From positions 1,178,001-1,242,000 of the forward strand of contig NC_085111.1 in the NCBI RefSeq assembly GCF_030269925.1: a DNA stretch of 64,000 nucleotides. The letters are read 5' to 3'. Below the pieces are notes generated by a model that worked only from the letters and a program-made list of their open reading frames with translations, ran no database searches and had not been told where the DNA came from. Below are positions 59,201-64,000 of the stretch, piece after piece (the stretch's first letter is position 1; every line of letters begins with the position of its first letter). Position numbers and translations under genes: made by a program. The stretch comes from Bombyx mori (lineage: Eukaryota > Arthropoda > Insecta > Lepidoptera > Bombycidae).

Positions 59201-60678
59201 AGGGTTGCCGACGAAGGGCGCGGTCACCGAGAGAGGCTGTCCCTCCGCTGCCGTCACATCCCTGAGGCCGTGGATGAACTGCGGCCGCTCTTGTGGGTTC
59301 GAGTCGTCCTGGCGACCTGGCGACAACATGCAACTGGACATCAGTGAAACGCAACTAGTTTCTCTATTGTCAGATGAAATTAAGGCTCTTTGTATTTGAA
59401 TCTTCTTTTATATGAATAAAAAGCTATTCTTATTGTTACGCCGGTAACAATACCGCCATCTGTCATCAAACAGCAGAACCTAAGATTAAAAAAACTAGTA
59501 ATGTCAAGAACGCTCGAGAAGTTTAACGCCATCTATTATCAAATAGCGGAAATACACATCAAACGACTGGTACTACCAGGAATGTTCTCGATAACTGTAG
59601 ACTTGTCGTGGCGATTATAAAAGCGTTACAGAGATGACACGAAGGCAGCTAGTAAGCTAAACAGCGAACGGAACACCTGAAGCGAAGCGAAACAAGTGGA
59701 TTGCGAAAATTGTAAGTGTTTCATAAGTGTTTTAAGTGTTAAATCGAGTTTTAATTTGTTCTTCAGTGAAAGTTTTATTAGTCCAGAGCCCCAGCGCGTA
59801 ACATTATTTATTGGTGTAAGATACTCACTGGACACGGTCAGGTCTGCTTCAGACTTGGTCTCGCCCTTGTCATTGTTGGCGACGACTCCGTATCGTCCAG
59901 CGTCGGATGGCGTAGCGGCCGCGATGAGCAGCGCGTGTGTCCCGTCTGGCTGTGACACCACACGAATACGGACGCCGTCCGGAACCAACTCTTTACCGTC
60001 AAGTGTCCTAGAATAACAGTAAATAAATACGTTATCTATATATTAATACGTGAAAGAAAAACTTTGTATCCCTTTTTACGTAAATTGCGCGGACGGAGGA
60101 GTATGATTTTTCCTACACTTATAGAGAATATAGTGAAGAAGTTCAGAATGCTAATATTTTTTAAATTATGCCTAAAAATACATTAAATCAATAAAAAAAA
60201 CATTACACACACTACCACGTATTTGACGCACACACGCATGCATACTATTTATTTATTGTCAAACTTTTGTTCTTGACGTCCGTGGTCAAATTGAGAATAG
60301 ATTAAATATTGTTTGTCTTTATTAATATTTTTCTATAGTGTAGTCTTGGCGAAATTTGTGATTATAGAAGTATAATAGTCTTTGAAAATAGAATAATAAT
60401 AGTGTACAAACTTATAATTTCAATTAATTATAGTCGAATTTCGACTATCGGGCGACCACTAGTTGACACAGATACACATAATTTTTTGTCAATTAATTGA
60501 TTATGAATTTTTATTAATTCGTTAAGTCTTACCATTTGATAGTAGGTGGCGGATGTCCAAGCACCTTGACTTCCAGTCTGACCGGGAATCCTTCAATGAC
60601 CTTGGTAGGTTGTAGTTCTGCTATGAAGGCTGGTTTCCGCTCCTTTTGAGTTACGTCGACATTCGCCTTTGAACCGAC
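36703..60678 (-). CDS. Unc-89: Muscle M-line protein Unc-89/obscurin, 3' 21 exons (5' end beyond window)
   Basis: Giant sarcomeric scaffold that organises myosin at the M-line. Exons, 5' to 3' on the minus strand: 60678-60533, 60007-59829, 59316-59120, 58460-58302, 57681-57437, 56670-56545, 55308-55133, 50840-50653, 49694-49198, 48502-48265, 47524-47367, 46439-46315, 45373-45075, 44514-44039, 43891-43776, 43145-43034, 42291-42153, 41278-39856, 39407-39226, 37958-37809, 36852-36703. They join without a phase break into 1826 residues plus TAA. Order: four or so Ig domains, FnIII, two Ig, kinase 1 (about residues 785-1040), a linker, Ig (about 1257-1350), FnIII (about 1355-1450), kinase 2 (about 1495-1760), tail. 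Two kinases separated by Ig-FnIII at the C-terminus is the arthropod Unc-89 plan. The first exon here starts in phase 0, so more Ig exons are expected to the right. The weakest junction is the acceptor before 46439. Confidence 0.93.
36894..37069. mobile_element. Hairpin MITE (family M1), complete, next to the last Unc-89 exon
   Basis: 176 bp with both arms (GTGTGCTTAGTGCGAG ... TCGCACTAAGCACAC), core inverted relative to 6532-6675. Begins 41 bp from the acceptor of the terminal Unc-89 exon. Confidence 0.76.
37375..37785. repeat. Relative of the foldback repeat with a single arm
   Basis: One arm and loop (37380-37577) of the 55.5 kb palindrome, then an AT tract, then the flank that is inverted at 55366-55480. 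Ends 24 bp from Unc-89 exon 37958-37809. Confidence 0.62.
38027..38266 (-). repeat. Bm1 SINE, antisense
   Basis: Complete body from TTTTATTGCTTCGATGGGTG to CCTACCACCAGT. Unc-89 intron, 69 bp from exon 37958-37809. Confidence 0.8.
38743..39174 (+). repeat. Bm1 SINE, full length with tRNA-like head
   Basis: Same head-body order as 4514-4951, ending GCAACAAAAAAAAA. Its tail lies 52 bp from Unc-89 exon 39407-39226. Confidence 0.8.
42153..43891 (-). CDS. Unc-89: Unc-89 linker between kinase 1 and the Ig-FnIII-kinase 2 block (3 exons)
   Basis: Exons 43891-43776, 43145-43034 and 42291-42153 encode about 122 residues rich in Pro, Arg and Tyr (for example FHHPSKMVYPPGETYTPE and REYMKVACHRSPAYSIN). 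No domain is recognised. It fits the interkinase region, usually poorly structured in this family. Phases (2, 1, 2, 0) connect it uniquely to the neighbouring exons. Confidence 0.8.
42329..42574 (+). repeat. Bm1 SINE (headless)
   Basis: Begins ACTGGTGATAGGGCCTC and ends in GCAATAACAAAAAAAAA. Lies in the Unc-89 interkinase region, 38 bp from exon 42291-42153. Confidence 0.8.
42575..42765 (-). repeat. RTE-like LINE 3' coding fragment, copy 2
   Basis: Closely related to 19317-19550 (TCTTCTTCGGTCGACCTCTT), abutting the poly-A tail of a Bm1 SINE. Confidence 0.55.
44039..46439 (-). CDS. Unc-89: Unc-89 kinase domain 1 (likely pseudokinase), 3 exons
   Basis: Exons 46439-46315, 45373-45075 and 44514-44039. 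The glycine loop is GRGVQGAV, the VAIK-equivalent lysine is present in YAAKIM, the helix-C glutamate is in KNEIDIM, and DFG is intact (KICDFGLS), as is VAPEV. The catalytic loop, however, reads VAHLGLTIGELLL: the HRD aspartate is replaced by Gly and the metal-binding Asn is missing. Loss of the catalytic Asp normally means no phosphotransfer, so the domain is probably a binding scaffold. The domain ends with MDVRTALSHPWL and continues into a 40-residue tail. Confidence 0.88.
44607..45033 (+). mobile_element. Helitron-like element, family C
   Basis: Starts TCTATACTAATATTATAAAG and ends GGGCCGCTAG, 427 bp. Shares the body (GGAAGCTACACTATTCCCGA; GTGTCGTGACAGCATATGTC) with 49742-50175. Lies in the Unc-89 intron between exons 45373-45075 and 44514-44039. 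Confidence 0.7.
45441..45921 (-). repeat. Bm1 SINE, antisense, split by a 240-bp insertion
   Basis: The two halves (45441-45615 and 45856-45921) join into a normal Bm1 at CATTACT/CTGCTTC. Confidence 0.75.
45616..45855. mobile_element. TG...CA insertion inside a Bm1 SINE, family unknown
   Basis: 240 bp starting TGTGAGGTTTATAGGG and ending TTCCCCTACA, perhaps a small solo LTR. Internally GAGGTTTAT and ATAAACCTC form a short inverted repeat. A clean target duplication is not visible (ACTA on the left, GCTG on the right, against ACTG in intact Bm1). Confidence 0.45.
46094..46210 (+). repeat. S2 SINE-like repeat, copy 5, inverted
   Basis: ACGGTAGGTAGCGGCTTGGC to GGGCAATAAAAAAAATAC. Unc-89 intron, before exon 46439-46315. 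Confidence 0.65.
46560..47150 (+). repeat. Repeat family R2 in an Unc-89 intron
   Basis: Shares ACCCGAGCACAACAATGGCG, GCGCATGCGCATTTGTCC and GGGCGGAGCCCCCC-type sequence with 56694-57025 in inverse orientation. Contains a run of ten G residues. Class unknown. Confidence 0.5.
47367..60678 (-). CDS. Unc-89: Unc-89 Ig/FnIII array upstream of kinase 1 (exons 1-11 of those visible)
   Basis: About six Ig domains and one FnIII. Typical I-set marks recur: PPPTIKW with DAGRYGVVANN (60678-59829), PEVTWTKDG with DAGVYSVKLVN (59316-58302), PDISWYKDG with DAGVYKCVAKN (57681-57437), PDVQWYRND with DVGTYRCTLTN (56670-55133). The FnIII spans 50840-49694 (HLTLSWKPS, FRDYKFRIRVEN). Two more Ig domains follow (KPKMTYFFND with DAGWYEAVATN; PDIKWYKDW with DEGLYSVSARN). 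Several Ig domains are split by an intron immediately after the core Trp codon (phase 2 at KW|, QW|), a repeated placement that suggests duplication of Ig modules. Confidence 0.88.
47595..47760 (-). repeat. Bm1 SINE, antisense, internally deleted
   Basis: Has TTTTATTGCTTTGGTGGGTG and the end TCCTACCACTAGT but lacks about 70 bp in between. Confidence 0.72.
47788..48217 (+). repeat. Bm1 SINE, full length with tRNA-like head
   Basis: Same structure; the body begins at about 47971 and the tail is GCAATAAAAAAAAA. Ends 48 bp from Unc-89 exon 48502-48265. Confidence 0.8.
48597..49171 (-). repeat. Old Bm1-like SINE split by a solo LTR
   Basis: Diverged antisense halves 48597-48655 and 49007-49171, separated by the solo LTR. 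Confidence 0.5.
48656..49006 (-). mobile_element. Solo LTR, family S, in an Unc-89 intron
   Basis: 351 bp beginning TGTTACTAAA and ending GCGTAACA, flanked by ATAC on both sides (48652-48655, 49007-49010). No internal retroelement sequence adjoins, so it is a recombined solo LTR. On the minus strand it carries ATAACGCCATCTATTGTCAA-type repeats and a TATAAATA, matching the second copy at 59434. It interrupts an older Bm1 SINE. Confidence 0.8.
49742..50175 (+). mobile_element. Helitron-like element, family C, second copy
   Basis: 434 bp, nearly the same as 44607-45033, but the 3' end has decayed to CTAA. Starts 48 bp from the acceptor of Unc-89 exon 49694-49198. Confidence 0.68.
50272..50460 (+). 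repeat. Bm1 tRNA-like head, body mostly absent
   Basis: Carries GACTTAAAGGATAAGACGCC and the TTTGCGTAATTG junction seen in full-length copies, but no Bm1 body follows. Confidence 0.6.
51378..53521 (+). pseudogene. Transposase-like pseudogene inside the 51-54.6 kb element
   Basis: Fragments in order: MSRSRKILNM... (51378-51590), a 95-aa piece (52142-52429), a stretch resembling GFHTPKK...C..C (about 52495-52600), ICYLWDESVEKRGANEVSSC with FWSDNCAGQNCNRF and HRFLQKGHT (52779-53030), and a C-terminal piece (53265-53480). The RGANE, SDNC-GQN and KGHT motifs resemble a large arthropod family of transposase-like proteins I know only as uncharacterised. Stops and frame changes show it is dead. No superfamily name is claimed. 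Confidence 0.6.
53749..53996 (+). repeat. Bm1 SINE (headless) inside the decayed DNA transposon
   Basis: Well-preserved copy starting ACTGGTGGTAGG with an A9 tail. Confidence 0.82.
55366..55890. repeat. Foldback repeat with arms of about 130 bp in an Unc-89 intron
   Basis: Arms 55556-55684 and 55757-55890 are inverted copies (AAAATACGCTTTTATAGAAA ... ATAAAAGCGTATTTTG; GTGGGGTGCTT/AAGCACCCCAC) around a 72-bp loop. The left flank 55366-55480 matches, inverted, 37640-37780. Confidence 0.7.
56036..56252 (+). mobile_element. Helitron-like element, family B, second copy
   Basis: TCTATACTAATATATAAATC start and GGCTAG end, with a central deletion relative to 707-956. A Bm1 SINE adjoins its 3' end. 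Confidence 0.62.
56253..56501 (-). repeat. Bm1 SINE, antisense
   Basis: Complete body from poly-T to CCTAGCACCAGT, abutting the Helitron end at 56252. 44 bp from Unc-89 exon 56670-56545. Confidence 0.8.
56694..57025 (-). repeat. Repeat family R2, inverted copy
   Basis: Inverse of much of 46800-47150 (CGCCATTGTTGTGCTCGGGT). Intron between Unc-89 exons 57681-57437 and 56670-56545. Confidence 0.5.
57121..57369 (+). repeat. Bm1 SINE (headless)
   Basis: Starts ACTGGCGGTAGG and ends GCAATAAAATAAAAAAAA. Unc-89 intron, 68 bp from exon 57681-57437. Confidence 0.8.
57745..57993 (+). mobile_element. Helitron-like element, family B, third copy
   Basis: The body matches 707-956, including GTTAATGATGAGAATCTTTG, and it ends CAGCTAG. 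The 5' end is buried in a TATACTA simple repeat, so the exact start is uncertain. Confidence 0.62.
58742..58977 (+). repeat. Bm1 SINE (headless)
   Basis: Starts ACTAGTGGCAGG and ends GCAATAAATAAATAAA. Unc-89 intron. Confidence 0.78.
59434..59803 (+). mobile_element. Solo LTR, family S, 25 bp from an Unc-89 exon
   Basis: 370 bp beginning TGTTACGCCGG and ending CGCGTAACA, flanked by TTAT duplications (59430-59433, 59804-59807). It shares with 48656-49006 the terminal TGTTACGCCGGTAA, two CGCCATCT(A/G)T motifs and a TATA box (TTATAAAA near 59615). It lies in opposite orientation to that copy and antisense to Unc-89, just beyond the donor of exon 60007-59829. Confidence 0.82.
60035..60462 (+). 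mobile_element. Helitron-like element, family D, in an Unc-89 intron
   Basis: Best-preserved copy: TC start, CTAG end, and the 17-nt hairpin (60431-60447) placed 11 nt before CTAG, as expected of a Helitron 3' terminus. It begins 27 bp upstream of the acceptor side of exon 60007-59829. Confidence 0.75.
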
Positions 60679-61198
60679 CTGTTTAGAGAGAGAGACAGAA
60701 TATGCTTTATTATACACCAAACTAAATAAAAATGTAATAGGCGGTCTTATCGCTAAGAACAATTTATTTTAGACAACCGTCAGATGAACAAGAATCACTT
60801 CAGGAAATAAATTAACCGCGGTGTACATATTATTAGTTGTATTTTTTTTTACATATTTAGTTTCTCCGCCTCCTCGGGATAGCGTATGGTGTAAATTGAA
60901 GACATGAGTGGATGAAGGAGTTAAGTACCACTTTTAGATTTTTGAGTTTTTAAATTGAACGAAGATGTTGTGTGCCTATAAACCATATTAGACTTTAAAT
61001 CTCCGAGTTTAAAGGCTATTTTTAGAAATCGCATGTGATGAAGGAAAATTACAAGTATCAAAAGCCGTTGTTGCCCGTTATCTCAAAATTAACAAATTGT
61101 ATCATATCCCCTTGATCCACTCGTGACTTCCATGCGTAGCGTTAAAAGAGAGAGAAGACAACGAAGTCGAAACACTCCAGGTAATTAAGAAAAATACT

Positions 61199-62659
61199 AT
61201 GTTGAAAGGACAGTTGTCTCAGCTCTCCATTGAATACAATGAAGTTCTTGAGACTAACAAGAAATTACAAAATGTTGTAGACGGCTTCGATCAGTGCAGC
61301 GGTGAGTATGTTGAGTCGCTCCAACTCTCAGCTGAACTGAAAGTCAAACTTTCTCAGGCACATGATTGTATCTCTAATTTACAGTTAGAGATAACAAATC
61401 TAAAAGCCCAAAAAACACAGAGCCTGTACTCGGAACTGATCGAGAGTGAACCAGCTTCGGGAACAGTGATCACCACCTCTGAGTGTGACATACCTACAAT
61501 AGATTTGACTGGTGGTGACTCCGATAGTACACATTCCTCTCGATTAATTCTTAGTAAGAAAAATTATAAGAGATTCACTAAATTAAATAAGTTTATAAAT
61601 AAAACGCAGCAACTATTGAAATCTAGAAAATCTATTAATTATATGAAAACTATATGCAAAGAACGAAATGCACTGCGTACAAAACTAAATACTTCACTTG
61701 AAAAATTACAATATGTTCATCACAATCATGAGTTAGAAATAGAAAAGTTAACCTCACAAATAAATTCATTGAAAACAGATTTGGACAGTGTTACTAAAAA
61801 TTATGAATATGCCCAAAAGGACATATGTGAACATATATCGGTGATGGATAATCTGCTTGATTTATGTAATAATAATAAAGAGCGATTTGAATCTTTGACA
61901 TTACAATATGCTAATTGCAAGTGCCACTGCTCTATATCAGGTTCTCCACTACCAGACCATTCCAATAGTCAAAATCAATATTCTATTTCTACCTGTAAGC
62001 CCGTTGTAAACAATATAATTAAACCTTTGCTTACAACAAACATTATTAAAATATTCAGTGATGAACTAGGGAAAAATATGGGTGTAGCGCTGAATGATCT
62101 GTGTTCGGGACAATCTGTGATAAATTATTGTATGCCAGGGGCTTCATGTACCCACATCCTTAATAAAATTTTAAAAGTGACTCATTGCCCAAACACAACA
62201 ATAATTATAATGATTGGGAGAAGGGGAAATGCAGATATAAGAGATATAAAATATCAAATAAATCAATTATTAACACTACAGGTGAAAAAGATCATTATGT
62301 TTGCATTTCCATTTATTCAGAGTATGCCAGCGGAAAACAAAATGAGACATAGTATTAATGATTTTATGCAAACAATTTCAAATGTAAATAATTATTATGT
62401 CACGACACCATGCAAGTCACAAAATATATTTTACACTATTGACATTAATTGCATGATAAAAGATAAATGTATTAGTATGACAAAACCTAACAAATACTAT
62501 TTAGGTAGCTACAATTTTAGACAAGTAGCAAACTCGCTACATTATTTTTTACACATTTATCTAGCCATGAATTTGGCTAATCAACCTACTGCTTCTTTTG
62601 AGCAGGAAAAAAATATGACATCTATTAATTTGGAATCCGTTCCAAGTAATTTAAATTAA
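61199..62659 (+). CDS. LINE ORF1 protein: coiled coil plus SGNH-esterase-like domain
   Basis: 486 residues. Residues 1-250 are rich in Leu, Lys, Glu and Asn with heptad-like spacing (QLSIEYNEVLETNKKLQNVV; LEKLQYVHHNHELEIEKLTS), a probable coiled coil for multimerisation. A CKCHCS patch lies near residue 240. Residues about 285-465 resemble the SGNH hydrolase-like domain of CR1-group ORF1 proteins (NYCMPGASCTHI, TIIIMIGRRGNAD, KIIMFAFPF, YLGSYNFRQVANSLHYF). The GDS block reads FSDEL and no catalytic Asp-x-x-His is evident, so esterase activity is doubtful. The frame is open for 17 codons above the ATG but has no earlier ATG. Confidence 0.75.
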   Translation: MLKGQLSQLSIEYNEVLETNKKLQNVVDGFDQCSGEYVESLQLSAELKVKLSQAHDCISNLQLEITNLKAQKTQSLYSELIESEPASGTVITTSECDIPTIDLTGGDSDSTHSSRLILSKKNYKRFTKLNKFINKTQQLLKSRKSINYMKTICKERNALRTKLNTSLEKLQYVHHNHELEIEKLTSQINSLKTDLDSVTKNYEYAQKDICEHISVMDNLLDLCNNNKERFESLTLQYANCKCHCSISGSPLPDHSNSQNQYSISTCKPVVNNIIKPLLTTNIIKIFSDELGKNMGVALNDLCSGQSVINYCMPGASCTHILNKILKVTHCPNTTIIIMIGRRGNADIRDIKYQINQLLTLQVKKIIMFAFPFIQSMPAENKMRHSINDFMQTISNVNNYYVTTPCKSQNIFYTIDINCMIKDKCISMTKPNKYYLGSYNFRQVANSLHYFLHIYLAMNLANQPTASFEQEKNMTSINLESVPSNLN

Positions 62660-62784
62660 ATACTAAGACAACAGAGTTTACCTCTTGCAGTAAATATGAT
62701 TTATTTGGACACAGCCCATCAACAAATACTGTTTCTTTGAAAACAACTGTGATCAACCTGGTGCATCAGAACTTACAAGGTTTG

Positions 62785-64000
62785 ATGGGTAAAGAACTTG
62801 AAATTGATTTGTTTCTAGATTACAACAAAGTCAACTTTCTATGTGTAACTGAACATTGGCTTAAAAAATATGAATTAAATTGTAATTTTAAAAATCACCA
62901 GGTTATGAGTTCCTTCTGCAGAGAGAATGCTATACGAGGAGGCTCTCTTATCATTGTTAATAAAGATTATAAATGTAAGGAACGTAGAGACATTGTGAGC
63001 CTCTCTGTGGAACGGATTATTGAAATGGCATGTGTAGAGCTTGAGCGATTCATTGTTGTAAGTGTGTACAGGCCCCCGAATTCGTTATATGATTCTTTTG
63101 AAAATATATTGGAACATGTTTTATTAAAGCTCTCTGTTTCTAATAAACATATTTTTATCTGTGGTGATTTTAATATAAATTTATTAGAAAATACAAATGC
63201 CACTATTAGATTCAGAACATTGTTAAAATCATATAACCTTAGCAATTTATTTTCAGAGCCCACAAGAAAAACTAGCACATCGGCAACCTGTATAGATAAT
63301 ATTTTCACAAACGTAAAACCTTTGCATAAATATATTATTAATCATTTAAGTTCAGACCACAGTGGACAATTCATATCTTTTAAAATTAAATCTGTTACAG
63401 ATGTTAATAGTTCAAGAAACCTACAGTTTGTTCCTATTAATATTAGACGTATGGAGAAGTTTAGAGGTAAAGTTTTGGCAAGAATTGCGAATGTTTGTTA
63501 TAGTGAAGATCCTAATGTTCACTACATGGATTTATTTAATTGCATTAATGATGAATTTAGTGCCATCTTTACTTCTAAAACTCTGATCTTACATAATAAA
63601 AGATCATTCAATGAATGGGCGACTGTTGGAATTCACAAAAGTAGGCAGAGATTATATGACCTTTATCATGAAAAATCCTATAATCATAATAAGTCATTTC
63701 ATGAGTATGTCTGTAAATATTCCAAGCTTTTTAAAAAAGTCTGTACATTGGCCAAGTCATTGCACTTAGGCAAACTTATAAAAAATGCACCTGACAAAAT
63801 TAAAATGACTTGGAATATCATTAATAGGGAGACTGGGAATGTCAGAAACAGCAATGCTGAATCAATTTTGAAAATCAATGATAAAATAATAACTTCTCAT
63901 CAAGAAGTGGCCAGTGCTTTTGAGCGCTACTTTGCTGATATCCCAGCTTCTACTACAAAATCTTTAATTTCATCTCCTACCGTCGCCGAATCATTACTGC
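62785..64000 (+). CDS. LINE ORF2 (endonuclease/reverse transcriptase), 3' partial
   Basis: The frame is open from 62650 (overlapping the ORF1 end by 10 nt in the -1 frame) to the window edge with no stop. The first ATG is at 62785. Visible EEP motifs are VTEHWL, GGSLIIV, VYRPPN, GDFNIN, CIDNIFTN and SSDHSG, followed by the linker to the reverse transcriptase, which lies outside. The conserved N-terminal endonuclease motif HQNLQGL is encoded just before the ATG. That suggests translation actually enters upstream, by frameshift or non-AUG initiation. More than 1200 nt without a stop argues for a young copy. Confidence 0.8.
   Translation, partial: MGKELEIDLFLDYNKVNFLCVTEHWLKKYELNCNFKNHQVMSSFCRENAIRGGSLIIVNKDYKCKERRDIVSLSVERIIEMACVELERFIVVSVYRPPNSLYDSFENILEHVLLKLSVSNKHIFICGDFNINLLENTNATIRFRTLLKSYNLSNLFSEPTRKTSTSATCIDNIFTNVKPLHKYIINHLSSDHSGQFISFKIKSVTDVNSSRNLQFVPINIRRMEKFRGKVLARIANVCYSEDPNVHYMDLFNCINDEFSAIFTSKTLILHNKRSFNEWATVGIHKSRQRLYDLYHEKSYNHNKSFHEYVCKYSKLFKKVCTLAKSLHLGKLIKNAPDKIKMTWNIINRETGNVRNSNAESILKINDKIITSHQEVASAFERYFADIPASTTKSLISSPTVAESLL

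Larger units (their letters stand above)
61000..64000 (+). mobile_element. CR1-like non-LTR retrotransposon, 5' end unclear, runs off right edge
   Basis: An ORF1 with coiled coil and an esterase-like fold is followed by an ORF2 beginning with an exonuclease-endonuclease-phosphatase domain, the layout of CR1/L2-group LINEs. Upstream of ORF1 (about 61020-61130) a short stretch reads like decayed coding sequence ending in TGA, so the 5' end is damaged or belongs to the UTR. The element is antisense to Unc-89 and lies in an intron or just upstream of its visible exons. Confidence 0.8.

Noticed and set aside
1..64000. CRISPR arrays, bacterial operons, riboswitches
   Set aside because: The genome is animal; no regularly spaced short repeats with unique spacers were seen, and gene structure is spliced throughout.

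Overview
The window is lepidopteran nuclear DNA, almost certainly the silkworm Bombyx mori or a close relative. Genes have many small exons and GT-AG introns. The spacer is AT-rich and packed with Bm1-type SINEs (about twenty copies, fresh and decayed), Helitron-like elements ending in CTAG, hairpin MITEs and LINE 3' ends. I built gene models by joining exons at splice sites and checking that codon phase carries across every junction. Coordinates are therefore at nucleotide level but rest on reading alone.

Layout. (1) 2114-24118, plus strand: eleven exons of an organic anion transporting polypeptide (OATP/SLCO, Kazal-loop transporter). The C-terminus is complete; the first transmembrane exon is missing or lies left of the window. 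Its introns hold a 3.77 kb LTR retrotransposon (12795-16564) and many repeats. (2) 24119-28664: intergenic, with two MITE-like elements and a Helitron. (3) 28665-31035, minus: the three-exon ESCRT-II subunit Vps25. Its first intron contains, on the same strand, the single-exon inositol-pentakisphosphate 2-kinase gene (29720-30934). (4) 31610-33266, plus: a three-exon NEDD8-conjugating E2 (UBE2F), divergent from Vps25 across 574 bp. (5) 33267-36702: AT-rich intergenic DNA. (6) 36703-60678 and beyond, minus: the 3' 21 exons (1826 codons) of the giant muscle M-line protein Unc-89/obscurin, with Ig and FnIII domains, kinase domain 1, a linker, Ig-FnIII, kinase domain 2 and the C-terminus. Its 5' part is off the right edge. 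Introns carry two solo LTRs, a decayed DNA transposon, Helitrons, a foldback repeat and SINEs. (7) About 61-64 kb, plus: a CR1-like non-LTR retrotransposon with intact ORF1 and an ORF2 (endonuclease) still open at the window end.

How it fits together. The genes are unrelated housekeeping, transport and muscle genes, not an operon or defence island. The most interesting structures are: the IPPK gene nested 51 nt inside the Vps25 first intron, with a good splice donor just after its stop; the LINE ORF1/ORF2 junction, where a T TTA AAT heptamer sits directly before the ORF1 stop and ORF2 is open in the -1 frame; an LTR element with nearly identical LTRs but a wrecked interior; paired solo LTRs with intact target-site duplications in Unc-89 introns; and a DNA transposon in an Unc-89 intron whose superfamily I could not name. 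I found no CRISPR array, rRNA gene or genuine tRNA gene.
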